NCBI RefSeq assembly: GCF_000963945.1
Contig: NZ_BAMW01000082.1
Coordinates: forward strand, 37,353-101,352
Reading direction: 5' to 3'
Origin: Acetobacter indonesiensis
GTDB lineage: Bacteria; Pseudomonadota; Alphaproteobacteria; Acetobacterales; Acetobacteraceae
Length of the DNA stretch: 64,000 bases
The translations under genes and the position numbers were made by a program. The notes below the pieces were generated by a model. The model made no database searches. It was given only the letters and a program-made list of their open reading frames with translations, and was not told the DNA's origin. Shown here piece after piece: positions 26,901-35,243 of this stretch (positions are counted from its first letter, which is position 1; each line of letters opens with the position of its first letter).

Positions 26901-29300
26901 CTGACCTCTGCTTCAGCGTCTGGTTCCTATACCTTTGGTGATGGTTCTGCTTACTCTGCTGAAATCGCGGTGCGTTCAGGTGGTGATGCCTCTCACCTCA
27001 GCTTCGGCAGCGGTGGCTTCCTTGAAATAACCGGTGGCAAACTTGACACTGCTACATTCGCATCTGGTGCCTCTGCGCTGGTTGCTGGTGGTACGCTTTC
27101 AAATGCAGTGTTCTCGGCTGGTGCAACGGCAGATGTCTACGCCAACACGCTGAACAACACGGACAAGTTCCTGTCCGGTGCAACGGTAAACGTTCACGGG
27201 TCCGAATACACAGGCTCGCCGGTTGATCGTTACAGCTGGGATAAGACATTCCCGGGTGGCGTTGTGTCCGGTATCAGCATCGACTCCGGTGCGACTCTGA
27301 ATGTTCTCAGCGGCGGTAAATCTATTTCTGCTGTTATCTCCGGCATTGAAAATGTTCTGTCCGGTGGTTCTGCGACAGGGTCCATTGTCAGCGGCACCAT
27401 GAACATCAGTGGCGGGGCGATTGTTTCCAACACTGTTGTGACCAACGGCGGTGTTGACTACGTGCTGTCTGGTGCAACGGTTACCGGAACCCAGCTTCTG
27501 GCAAACGGTCTGGAGCATGTTGCTTCTGGCGGTGTGTCCATTGGCACGGTAGCAACTGGTTCTGGCGCGCATATCTGGACGGACACAGGGGCTGTTACCA
27601 GCAATGCTGTTATTTCTGACAGCGCAACGCAGGGTGTAGGCGAAGGGGCAGCTTATAATACGACCGTTAACAGCGGTGGTCGTATGAGCGTGGCATCCAA
27701 TGCTACCGCAGGGTCTGCTTTCAACACTGTTATTAATAACGGTGGTGATATTGAAATCTCTCAGGGTGCAGTTGTCAGCAACACCACTGTCAATAGCGGC
27801 GGTCTGGCCACTGTTTTCGCAAATGCTGTCATTACGGATGTCACTGTTAACAATGGTGGTTCAGCCAACATTGCGCAAAATGGCACTTTGTCCGGCACCA
27901 TGAAGCTGGCTGATGGCGGTCGTGCAACAATCTGGGCCAATGCTGGCGGCACCATTGTTATGGATGGTAGCACCAACACGGGTCTGGTCGTCAGCGGTCT
28001 GGCTTCTGGCGGTACGCTGACGACAACCATCAATGGCTTTAACGGCACGGCTGCGGGTAATTCCGACGGCATTGAAATTGATGGTGTCAAAGCTGCTGAC
28101 GTTACAAAAGTCGAATACACAGATGCTGACAATGTCAAACTGACGCTGAAGAATGGCGGCATCATCAATATGCACATTCCTGGTGCACAAGCTGCTGGGT
28201 ATTCCTTGCAGACTGCCAAGGACGGTGACCTGTTGTTTGAAGTCTGCTTCCTTGCTGGCAGCATGATTGCAACGCCGGATGCAGACGTTGCGGTTGAAAC
28301 CCTGGAAATCGGTGATGTGGTCAAGACGTGGAACTGGCAGAGCCAGAGCGTTGAAAACCGCACCATTGTGTGGGTTGGCAAGAAGCACATGACCGTCAAG
28401 GCCGGTGTGGCTGATGACGCTGCCGGTTATCCTGTGCGTGTGCTGAAAAACGCCATTGCTGAAGGTGTGCCTTACAAGGATATGCTGATTACGCCTGAAC
28501 ACAGCCTGTTCTTTGAGAACAAGTTTGTGCCGGTGCGTATGCTGGTGAACGACCGCAGCATTTTCTACGATCGCTCCATCCAGTCTTACGATTACTTCCA
28601 TGTTGAAACGGAAGATCATTCCGTTATCTGGGCTGACGGTATGATGACCGAAAGCTACCTGGATACAGGCAATCGTTCCACATTCCGTCAGGACGGTGGC
28701 GTTGCACGTCTGACGGCTTCAGATAACAAGAAAGCCAAAAACTGGACGGATGATAGCGCAGCAGCCTTAAGCGTAAACCGTGACGTGGTAGAACTGCTTT
28801 ATCGTCAGATTGATAGTCGGGCCCGTCAGAAGGGTCTGCCAAAATTAACGGCAGAACCCAAACTTGTAACAGATCCAGACCTCCATCTGGTCACAGATAA
28901 AGGACAGGTTATTCGTCAAGCACGCTCTGCCGAAGATACCGTTCTGTTCATGATCCCATCTGGGGTGGAAACAGTTTATCTGGCATCCCGCGCCAGCAAG
29001 CCGAGCGAAGCAGTTGGTCCATTTGTTGATGACCGACGCCAACTGGGTGTTCTGGTGGGTGCAATTCAGGTCATTGGTGCGGGCAAAGCGCACACAATTG
29101 ATAGTTACTGCACACAGGAAAACCTTGCTGGGTGGGATGTAAAGGAAGCGACACCCTGCCGCTGGACAAACGGTTACGCAGAATTGCCGTTAGGCAAGGC
29201 TCTGTCTGGACGGTTTGGTATGCTGTCAATTCAGATACTGGCTGCCGGGCCATATCTTGAAACCGAAACAGCCCCGAACACCACCCAGAAAACAGCCTGA
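23952..29300 (+). CDS. Giant strand-loop-strand (AIDA-type) repeat protein with C-terminal Hint domain
   Basis: 1782 residues. About residues 10-1375 are imperfect repeats of roughly 19-22 residues of the form VNSGGxxxVxxGGxAxxT, as in AIDA-I passenger beta-helices. A Hint_2 (hedgehog/intein) domain starts at Cys1432 in VCFLAGSMIATPD and includes LEIGDVVKTWNW and the block-B-like LITPEHSLFF. About 180 further residues follow. There is no N-terminal Sec signal and no autotransporter barrel, so export is unexplained. Probably a surface or secreted adhesin processed at the Hint cysteine; such Hint proteins recur in Acetobacteraceae. RBS AAGGGG. Lysine-poor repeats contrast with the Hint part. 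Confidence 0.88.
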   Translation: MTTNVSSTVTVSSGVTSTGLNVTGTNDVWVQGGGTLTSSTIGTTGQFIIQANGVAKNITVTSANMAEDAGGVISSVYLYGSGNGQINGTAYDLVNAATVGGGALSINAGANVSGLYLSGGAINVNSGATISNFVISNNNTHSAAYAFAQISGGASVNGLSVTGWAQATVSQGATVSNVSLAVDGGFAATVIAESGATLVNATVASGTTLSGGSGVTLSGLITDRGTVSGGTLASGTKLDASTGSASDITIGSGASAFVDNGGDIRNTAVQSGGLLQAGQDGSYSGNTVVSAGGSVLNGEVKGTLVLSNGASATGLWVDDGGFVSANNVALSGITHARAGTVSGGVINSGATIAVDGSGVTSGLTVNSGGVETLADQGVSDSTTLNSGATLNGNGGTLTGTTTVNSGATLSATSSTIMSGSVNDAGKVIGGTVVAGANLNVLATGVASNTIASSGSIWVSGGKAFDITVTGSGAGGSATAGGVVSGLTLTSNGQYIAAQGGTVNGGTVSGPEAYLFASSGGTVNGLTVSSSGQIIVDSGSVVTSNTVGNGGHYFVLGGTLDSSTTNVFTSGADIKITSNSTLGTHGAVNNFTVNSGVGLRIQDSATGSNVTVGNGGTERVFDGGTTTNGTVLSGGTLTVSANGAAVSTLVQSGGQLLASAGSVAGNTTVNSGGLLSASSTVGLSGTITDNGTVSGGIVVSGAQLNVGSTGVAANVNVSGGSAVLNGGKGYGLVVQSGSATIWAQSGAVVSGTLVTNDGNLTVQEGATAFGTILSGTNVVVTSGVSNVHEGLVIGSGGVTHDTVLANVGAFTWVCSNGVEYNTIVNSGATDNLVGGSSFGTQINSGAFQAVLSGSVASGTIVSSGATLNADNGTVIGSTVYSGGVMSMTGNSSASDLTVYGNTSVTSLPSDGGLFVSGGTVTDTTLKGYAEVLDGSISNTVVASTGALDLGPIWNSAVSGYNGTESGSNLLAVSGGIIYVNSGATLTSASASGSYTFGDGSAYSAEIAVRSGGDASHLSFGSGGFLEITGGKLDTATFASGASALVAGGTLSNAVFSAGATADVYANTLNNTDKFLSGATVNVHGSEYTGSPVDRYSWDKTFPGGVVSGISIDSGATLNVLSGGKSISAVISGIENVLSGGSATGSIVSGTMNISGGAIVSNTVVTNGGVDYVLSGATVTGTQLLANGLEHVASGGVSIGTVATGSGAHIWTDTGAVTSNAVISDSATQGVGEGAAYNTTVNSGGRMSVASNATAGSAFNTVINNGGDIEISQGAVVSNTTVNSGGLATVFANAVITDVTVNNGGSANIAQNGTLSGTMKLADGGRATIWANAGGTIVMDGSTNTGLVVSGLASGGTLTTTINGFNGTAAGNSDGIEIDGVKAADVTKVEYTDADNVKLTLKNGGIINMHIPGAQAAGYSLQTAKDGDLLFEVCFLAGSMIATPDADVAVETLEIGDVVKTWNWQSQSVENRTIVWVGKKHMTVKAGVADDAAGYPVRVLKNAIAEGVPYKDMLITPEHSLFFENKFVPVRMLVNDRSIFYDRSIQSYDYFHVETEDHSVIWADGMMTESYLDTGNRSTFRQDGGVARLTASDNKKAKNWTDDSAAALSVNRDVVELLYRQIDSRARQKGLPKLTAEPKLVTDPDLHLVTDKGQVIRQARSAEDTVLFMIPSGVETVYLASRASKPSEAVGPFVDDRRQLGVLVGAIQVIGAGKAHTIDSYCTQENLAGWDVKEATPCRWTNGYAELPLGKALSGRFGMLSIQILAAGPYLETETAPNTTQKTA
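23985..28080 (+). repeat. Coding repeat tract of the giant protein
   Basis: Degenerate tandem units rich in GGTGGC, AACAGCGGT and TCTGGTGCAACG encode serine/glycine/threonine/asparagine-rich turns of the beta-solenoid. Units such as SGATLNxxxGT...TVNSGG and VSGGTVxSG recur dozens of times with variation at the amino-acid level. Near-identical stretches (for example around 25090-25180) give scope for recombination and length variation. Confidence 0.85.
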
Positions 29301-29309
29301 TACTTACCA

Positions 29310-29345
29310 CCCCATTCCTGTAAAACAGGAATGGGGTTCTCTCTG
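29310..29345 (+). terminator. Intrinsic terminator after the giant repeat gene
   Basis: CCCCATTCCTG (29310-29320), loop TAAAA, CAGGAATGGGG (29326-29336) make a perfect 11-bp stem, followed by TTCTCTCT. It begins 10 bases after the stop codon. The U-tract is interrupted but the stem is strong. Confidence 0.72.
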
Positions 29346-29362
29346 ATAAAGAAAAGCCCTTG

Positions 29363-29926
29363 ATGTATTCGCAGACTATTTCTCTACAACCCGGCCAGAT
29401 CTGGGTGCCCACAGCCAAGCAAGCGTCTCAGCGTAAAATTCTGGGCTGTGTCAATGGTATGGTTTCTTATGCCACTATTGAGTCTGATCAGCCGGAGAAC
29501 GCTAAAACGCATCCTTACGAGAAGCAGTCTGCTTTTATGGCGTGGATCAAAGACACCCATGCCCATCTGGCAGAGACGCATTCAGCCACAACGTCGCCCG
29601 CGTTTGATCTGGCACAGCGTGTGGTGACACTGCGTAAAGCCTTTGGTATGACACAGGAAGATCTGGCAGGCCGTATGGGAATATCACGCTCAGCCATTGC
29701 TTTTTTAGAAACTGGGCGCTCCAGCAGTGTGCGCAAGCATATTCCGCAACTGGCAGAAATTTTTCAGGTGCCAGTTGATCTTTTTCTCAGTGGCATGGCG
29801 GATAAAGATGTGGTGGAAGTGCTGTCATCAGATGAACAAAACCTGATAACGCTCTACCGTGCATTACCTTCTGAATTTAAGCTGAATGTTCAGAAATATA
29901 TCGAACGGCAGAACGTTTATCGTTAA
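29363..29926 (+). CDS. XRE-family transcriptional regulator with N-terminal beta-like extension
   Basis: 187 residues. A Cro/CI helix-turn-helix occupies about residues 86-140 (RVVTLRKAFGMTQEDLAGRMGISRSAIAFLETGRS). The first 75 residues form a separate segment (PGQIWVPTAKQASQRKILGCVNGMVSYATIE) that looks like a small beta domain of unknown role. ATG at 29363 is preferred over the TTG just before it. It has its own unit after the terminator of the repeat gene and ends 7 bases from the convergent GH20 gene. Possible regulator of either neighbour. Confidence 0.85.
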   Translation: MYSQTISLQPGQIWVPTAKQASQRKILGCVNGMVSYATIESDQPENAKTHPYEKQSAFMAWIKDTHAHLAETHSATTSPAFDLAQRVVTLRKAFGMTQEDLAGRMGISRSAIAFLETGRSSSVRKHIPQLAEIFQVPVDLFLSGMADKDVVEVLSSDEQNLITLYRALPSEFKLNVQKYIERQNVYR

Positions 29927-29933
29927 AGACCTT

Positions 29934-32123
29934 CTAGTGAAGCACTTTGTTTGCAAGGGCTTCAATGCCGGGAACAATATCCTGCAAAAGGTCTCCAGCC
30001 GGTTGGGGGGTATTGGTCACAACTTTTGTGGTGGCAGAGGCTGCTCTATCTGACTTTGCTTGCGCTAACGTGGTGCGTAAATGGCGCTTCCAGCCATGTT
30101 TTCTATGATAATCCAGCGCCCACAGTCCCCCCTGTGCCAGATTTGACAACATTTCTGATGCTGGCAGAGTAGTTTTCAACGCCGGATTTCGGTCTGCCGC
30201 AGCACTGAAAGCAGCATGATTAGCCTGCCATCCAATAAGCTGCGCAAGCAGGGCAGGTTTCAGATCCTCCTGACCTGCTGCATAGGCTTTAGCTTGACGG
30301 TTAAAGCGATCTGCGACAAAGCTGTCGGGACTGGCACTGTCTGCCGGCGTGTTCAGATCCTGCTCGGTAGCGGTCTGTTTGTGGCGTATCTGTAGAAATT
30401 CGTGATTATGAGCATAGTTCTGAACGGGGCTTGTCACACTCAATAAGGTGCGGAGCGCCTGTGTCTCACCGGGGGCGAGGCGGCTTAAGCGCCTGCTTGT
30501 GTTGGCACGGCTGTCTAACCCCAGTTGTTCCAGTTTGTCCTGAATAACAGCAAGACGGGGATATAACGTTTCAACCGAACATAGATTGGCAGGCGACCAG
30601 AAGCGTTCAGCCAGCGCCGCAGTTCGGGGCCACAAACGGGCATCCAGCATGTCTGGGGTTACAATCTCGGTCCATAAGGCTGCTTCAGCACCCAGAACCA
30701 GAGACTTCTGTGTTTCGGTAAGGGGTGTTTTCTGTGCCGTTACGGCGCCACCAATTGTTCCACCCGGACCTGTGGCCTGTGCGGCGGCCTCGGCTTCTGC
30801 GCTGTTTTCCACGTTTCCTAAAGGGTCTTGGCTGTAGAGTGTCGTGGCAGGTTGCAGGCGGTCCAGATAATATCCGTCAGACACAATGACAGGATGACCC
30901 GCCGCTGTGGCAGAGGCCGTGCGTGCGGCCCCACGCCAGATTTCTACAACCGTATCCTGTGGTATCTCGGCCGCAGTAATTTCATCCCATCCGACAGGTA
31001 TCTTGTGGTTGTGGGTTAGAGATGCAGCAATGCGGCGTGTAAATTCTGCCTGCATATCAGCAGGTTTTTTGAAATCATGTTCCTGCATGTAAGCCTGGAT
31101 ATGTGGAGACTGGGTCCATTGTTTTGCAACAACTTCATCCCCACCAATATGGAAATAGGCATCAGGAAACAGACTGGCCATTTCTGAGTATAATGAGGTT
31201 ACAAAGCGATAGGTAGCTGGATTGGTCGGGTCTAATGCGGCCCGATTTTTCTCTGCCCGGTCTTGCATATTAAGGGGCGCTTGGGAGGCATATTGAGGAT
31301 AGGCCTCCAATAATGCAAAGGTGTGGCCGGGTGTATCAAATTCAGGCACAACGCGTATGCCGCGTGCAGCCGCATAGGTTACAAGAAAACGGATCTGCTT
31401 TTGCGTGTAATAGTCGCCGTGCGAGGAAACCGTATGCAACCGTGGGAACCGTTTGCTTTCAACCCGAAAACCTTGCCCGTCTGAAAGATGAAGGTGTAGC
31501 ACATTCAGTTTCACCAGTTCCATCGCATCAATCTGGCGCAAAAGGGTTGGGATGGGCATGAAATGCCGACTGACGTCGATCATTAACCCACGCCAGCGAA
31601 AACGTGGACTATCGTCAATGACAGCATGCGTAAGGACTGCCTCTGTTGCAGTCCGTTCCACCAACTGCACAAGTGTGGACAGGCCGCGCAACACCCCAAT
31701 GGGACCATCAGCATCAAGTGTTGCGCCGGCCTGCGATACAGTCAGGGCATAATGTTCCTGCATGTTGAGCGATGGGATGCGCGGGGCGGTGTTTGTACTC
31801 TGTATCTGAAACGTGAAGTCTGAAGTTTCGGAAGGTAATTCCGTGAATTTTATTGACTTTCCAGAGACTTTTTCCAGGTTTGTGTGGAAACGCTCTACGG
31901 CTTCCACCAAAACGGGTGTTTTAACACCAGTCCATTGCACATGAATGGTCGCGGGCAAGACTGTCTGCCCACCATCCGTTTGCAATGATGAAGGGACTGG
32001 CATGACAACCGGTTTTTCCGCCCACACAGCTGGAGTGGCACAGATGGCCGTTGATGTAGACAAAGCCAGAAGAGTGGCGCTTGCCAGCAGAACACGGGCA
32101 GACTGTAGGGAGCGTAACATCAT
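29934..32123 (-). CDS. Beta-N-acetylhexosaminidase, GH20
   Basis: Exported 729-residue glycoside hydrolase family 20 enzyme releasing terminal GlcNAc (or GalNAc) by substrate-assisted catalysis. Signal peptide up to about residue 29 (LLALSTSTAICA). An N-terminal GH20b-like domain runs to about residue 165, then the TIM barrel starts at SPRFRWRGLMIDVSRHFMP. The catalytic pair Asp329-Glu330 is in HIGGDEVV, and the C-terminal ALWTEIV and RLWPRTAALAERFW blocks are present. Last gene of the five-gene operon with nagB, murQ and namZ, which points to peptidoglycan GlcNAc rather than chitin. Confidence 0.95.
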   Translation of the reverse strand: MMLRSLQSARVLLASATLLALSTSTAICATPAVWAEKPVVMPVPSSLQTDGGQTVLPATIHVQWTGVKTPVLVEAVERFHTNLEKVSGKSIKFTELPSETSDFTFQIQSTNTAPRIPSLNMQEHYALTVSQAGATLDADGPIGVLRGLSTLVQLVERTATEAVLTHAVIDDSPRFRWRGLMIDVSRHFMPIPTLLRQIDAMELVKLNVLHLHLSDGQGFRVESKRFPRLHTVSSHGDYYTQKQIRFLVTYAAARGIRVVPEFDTPGHTFALLEAYPQYASQAPLNMQDRAEKNRAALDPTNPATYRFVTSLYSEMASLFPDAYFHIGGDEVVAKQWTQSPHIQAYMQEHDFKKPADMQAEFTRRIAASLTHNHKIPVGWDEITAAEIPQDTVVEIWRGAARTASATAAGHPVIVSDGYYLDRLQPATTLYSQDPLGNVENSAEAEAAAQATGPGGTIGGAVTAQKTPLTETQKSLVLGAEAALWTEIVTPDMLDARLWPRTAALAERFWSPANLCSVETLYPRLAVIQDKLEQLGLDSRANTSRRLSRLAPGETQALRTLLSVTSPVQNYAHNHEFLQIRHKQTATEQDLNTPADSASPDSFVADRFNRQAKAYAAGQEDLKPALLAQLIGWQANHAAFSAAADRNPALKTTLPASEMLSNLAQGGLWALDYHRKHGWKRHLRTTLAQAKSDRAASATTKVVTNTPQPAGDLLQDIVPGIEALANKVLH

Positions 32124-32146
32124 GGAAAAACCAGTCTTTCTTCAGT

Positions 32147-32947
32147 TCAGGCAAGAAGTGTCTGAATGTGACGTAATTGCGGGTCATGCAGACAGGCATG
32201 GTTCAGGCTGGGGCGGATAGTCAGGCGGCTTGCGGCTTCTTCATCTGCCAGAACAAGACAGTTATTATGAAAATGCAAGGCCGAAGCGCTGATCTGGGCC
32301 GTCATGGGGCCTTCAAGCACCTGCCGGAGCATGTCTGCTTTTGCGCTGCCCGAGACAGTTAGCAGAATAGATTTGCTTTCCAGAATAGTGCCAACACCCA
32401 TGGTCAAAGCACGGGGCGGAACACTGTCCGGGTTGCCGTCAAAAAGCCCCGCATTTTGCTGGCGTGTCTCGGGCGCAAGCGTAACCGCGCGGGAGCGGGA
32501 GGCGAGCGAGGAGAGCGGTTCATTAAACCCGATATGGCCGTTTTCGCCCAAACCAAGCAACTGCAAGTCAATCCCTCCAGCTGCTTGAATTGCGGCATCA
32601 TAGCCCACCCCTTCGTTATGCAGGGATTCCGCCATGCCATTGGGCAGATGCGTGCGTTCAGATGAAAGGCCAACTGGGTGAAAAAGGTGTGTCTGCATGT
32701 AAGCATGGTATGACCGCGCATCTGACGCAGGCAGGCCCACATATTCATCCAGATTGAAAGTTGTGCACCCAGACAGGTCAAGCCCGTCTTTCTGGTGCAG
32801 TTCTACCAACCGTGCATACACCGCTTCCATTGTGCGTCCGGTCGCCAGCCCCAGAACGGAATCGGGCTTGCGGCGTATCTGTTCCGCCAGCAGGGCGGCT
32901 GTCAGACGCGCAAGTTCCTTGCGGTCTTGGCAGAGAAAAACTTTCAT
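32147..32947 (-). CDS. nagB: Glucosamine-6-phosphate deaminase
   Basis: Aldose-ketose isomerase/deaminase converting glucosamine-6P to fructose-6P and ammonia. 266 residues. TFNLDEYVGL contains the catalytic aspartate region, and LLGLGENGHIGFNEP and ALTMGVGTILESK are diagnostic. It lies 49 bases downstream of murQ and 23 bases upstream of the GH20 gene on the same strand. NagA, which would supply its substrate from GlcNAc-6P, is not in the window. Confidence 0.96.
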   Translation of the reverse strand: MKVFLCQDRKELARLTAALLAEQIRRKPDSVLGLATGRTMEAVYARLVELHQKDGLDLSGCTTFNLDEYVGLPASDARSYHAYMQTHLFHPVGLSSERTHLPNGMAESLHNEGVGYDAAIQAAGGIDLQLLGLGENGHIGFNEPLSSLASRSRAVTLAPETRQQNAGLFDGNPDSVPPRALTMGVGTILESKSILLTVSGSAKADMLRQVLEGPMTAQISASALHFHNNCLVLADEEAASRLTIRPSLNHACLHDPQLRHIQTLLA

Positions 32948-32996
32948 GGTCAGGGCTGTTCCTGTGTCAGGGAATAATCAGGCAGTGGGTGCGGTG

Positions 32997-33914
32997 TCAC
33001 CGCAGTGTGTCGGCTAGAATGGTGCGAAGGTTGCCTCCATTATTGGCCAGCACCGCACGGCCTTCCTCTGGCGCGTAACCAAAGCACACCAGCACAGCCA
33101 GCTTGATGCTGCCTTCGGCTTTTTCAAGTGCGGTAATCGCCTCGGCCGGGGTGCAGCCGGTTAGCTGCTGCACCATGCGGTGGGCGCGTTTGACCAGCTT
33201 GGCATTGACAATGCGCATATCAACCATCTGGCCGCGCCACGTATGGCCCAACCGAACCATCAGCGCAGTTGATAGCATGTTTAACGCGACTTTTTGTGCT
33301 GTTCCGGCTTTCATGCGGGTTGAGCCCGCAACCACCTCGGGCCCAGTTTCTATCAGCAGCCCCAGTTCAGCATCGCGCAACAGGCGTGTCTCCGGGCTAC
33401 AGGAAAGGCCAATGGTCAGGCTGCCGACCTGTCTGGCGCAGGTTAGTGCAGCGCAGGTATAGGGGGTGCCGCCGCTGGCGGCCACACCAATCACAACATC
33501 ATCCGGGCCAGCCTTGTGCTGGGTTATGGCGGCGCGGGCTGCGTCTTCATCATCTTCCGCGCCTTCTACTGGCTGGAACAGGGCCGCATCCCCGCCAGCC
33601 AGAAGCAGCACCAGACGGTCTTCCGGCCAGCCATAGGTCGGGATAAGCTCTACGCCATCCTGTAAGCCAATACGGCCCGATGTGCCCGCACCAACATAGA
33701 ATAACCGGCCGCCGCGTTGCAGCCGGGGCAGGGCAGCGGTAATCGCGGCCTCCATGCCCGGTAGCGCGGCCTTGACGGCAGAAACGGCGCTTAGCTGACT
33801 TTCCAGCAGCGCTTCCAGCATGGTTCCAGTAGGCCACACATCCAGTGCTTCATAGCGGGAATCATAGGTTTCCGTTTTGGCGGGACTGCTTGTGGAAGAA
33901 GACTGTGTGGTCAT
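32997..33914 (-). CDS. murQ: N-acetylmuramic acid 6-phosphate etherase
   Basis: Cleaves the D-lactyl ether of MurNAc-6-phosphate to GlcNAc-6-phosphate and D-lactate. 305 residues with a SIS sugar-phosphate domain. The blocks YVGAGTSGRIGLQDGVELIPTYG, GVAASGGTPYTCAAL and GSTRMKAGTAQKVALNMLSTALM are characteristic. Placed between namZ and nagB. It needs MurNAc-6P, so a kinase or phosphotransferase must exist elsewhere, because the operon's transporter is not a PTS. Confidence 0.97.
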   Translation of the reverse strand: MTTQSSSTSSPAKTETYDSRYEALDVWPTGTMLEALLESQLSAVSAVKAALPGMEAAITAALPRLQRGGRLFYVGAGTSGRIGLQDGVELIPTYGWPEDRLVLLLAGGDAALFQPVEGAEDDEDAARAAITQHKAGPDDVVIGVAASGGTPYTCAALTCARQVGSLTIGLSCSPETRLLRDAELGLLIETGPEVVAGSTRMKAGTAQKVALNMLSTALMVRLGHTWRGQMVDMRIVNAKLVKRAHRMVQQLTGCTPAEAITALEKAEGSIKLAVLVCFGYAPEEGRAVLANNGGNLRTILADTLR

Positions 33915-33947
33915 GAAATGGGAATCCTGTTGGTCGTCTTGTCAGAA

Positions 33948-35243
33948 TTAATACAGCAGATGCGCCTGACGCAGGGCGCGGAACTGGGTCAGGCCCTGCG
34001 CCCAAGAGGCTTCGATAGCCGGAGCATCCGCCCCTTTATCCAGCAGCGCACGGATGGTTGGGGTGCCGCTTAACTGATCAAATGTCTTGCCATTGCCCCG
34101 CCAGAAGGCTGAACCAGCCAGACGGCGGCCCGTGCCAAGCAACGCCATACCTGTTGCTATGGGGTCAAAAACGCTTCGGTTGGTGACGGCGCAGTGTAGC
34201 CCATGCAGTAATGTTCCCTTGAAGGGGTCAGCCAACGGCGTGAACCAGACATCCCGAAAGGCGGCGCCGGCGCATTGTGCGGCAGTCGCCTGTTCTGCCC
34301 AACGGCGCCCATCTACAGTTTCACTCCCCAGATACTGGAACGGCATGGTCGTGCCACGGCCAACTGAAAAACTGGTGCCTTCAAACAGGCATGTGCCGGG
34401 ATAAACCAACGCTGTTAACGGTGACGGCATATTGGGGCTGGGCGGGCACCACGTCAGGCCGGTGTCATCAAAAAACATGCTGCGCTGCCAGCCTTCCATC
34501 CGCACGACATCCAGTGATGCCGCCTTGCCTGCCAGTGCGGGAATAAAGGCGCTATTGAACAAGTTTGCCAGTTCGCCCACCGTCATACCGTGGCGCAGAG
34601 CAATTGGCGCACGCCCGACAAAGGAGGCAACGCTTGGGTCTAAGACTGGCCCCGTGGCCTGCGTGCCTGAAATGGGGTTGGGGCGATCAAGCACCAGCAG
34701 CGGCAGTCCAAGCTGGGCGCAGGCCGCCATGCAGTCAAACAATGTCCAGATATACGTGTAAAAGCGCGAGCCCGTATCCTGAACATCAAACAGAAGCAGG
34801 GTAATGCCTGATTTTTTCAGGATGGCTTTCAGGCGGTCACCACTTTTGGCGTAAATATCATATACGGTGCAGCCGGTTTGTGGATCCTGCATTTCGGGTT
34901 CTGAAAACCCTTCCCGCATGGAGCCCCGAAACCCATGTTCAGGCCCAAAAATAGCCTGAAGCTGCACGGTAGGGGCCTGATGCAGGCAATCCACAATTGA
35001 ACGAAGGGTGATGTCCACACTCGCAACGTTGGCAATAACGCCAACCTTGTGGCCTTTCAGCGGGGCGTAGCCACTGTCACGGAGTCTTTCAAACCCCGTT
35101 TTGACCGGAGAAAGAGCGGCTTTCTGGTTTTTGGTATGATCGAGTGCCGCTGCATGCGCGCGACCAGAAAAAGCCACCCCACCCAGCATGAGAGCAGTTT
35201 TGCCAATATGGGATGCCAGAGTGCGGCGGCTGAAATGGGTCAT
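33948..35243 (-). CDS. namZ: Exo-beta-N-acetylmuramidase NamZ-like (DUF1343, GH171)
   Basis: 431-residue DUF1343 protein. Members such as Bacillus subtilis NamZ (YbbC) release MurNAc from the non-reducing end of peptidoglycan fragments. The block HKVGVIANVAS with IFGPEHGFRG holds the family's conserved glutamate-histidine. LLLFDVQDTGSRFYTY, LDRPNPISG and LVYPGTCLFEGTSFSVGRGT also match. The N-terminus SRRTLASHIGKTALMLGG resembles a twin-arginine signal, suggesting periplasmic action. The symporter gene overlaps its start by 4 bases. Confidence 0.93.
   Translation of the reverse strand: MTHFSRRTLASHIGKTALMLGGVAFSGRAHAAALDHTKNQKAALSPVKTGFERLRDSGYAPLKGHKVGVIANVASVDITLRSIVDCLHQAPTVQLQAIFGPEHGFRGSMREGFSEPEMQDPQTGCTVYDIYAKSGDRLKAILKKSGITLLLFDVQDTGSRFYTYIWTLFDCMAACAQLGLPLLVLDRPNPISGTQATGPVLDPSVASFVGRAPIALRHGMTVGELANLFNSAFIPALAGKAASLDVVRMEGWQRSMFFDDTGLTWCPPSPNMPSPLTALVYPGTCLFEGTSFSVGRGTTMPFQYLGSETVDGRRWAEQATAAQCAGAAFRDVWFTPLADPFKGTLLHGLHCAVTNRSVFDPIATGMALLGTGRRLAGSAFWRGNGKTFDQLSGTPTIRALLDKGADAPAIEASWAQGLTQFRALRQAHLLY

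Noticed and set aside
23985..28080. Periodic repeats considered as a CRISPR array or minisatellite
   Set aside because: Units are degenerate at the DNA level, in frame and encode a beta-solenoid; there are no constant repeats with unique spacers and no cas genes.
27099..28619. Minus-strand open frames of up to 252 codons under the 3' half of the giant repeat gene
   Set aside because: They mirror the repeat codons and the Hint domain; the plus-strand product has recognisable domains.
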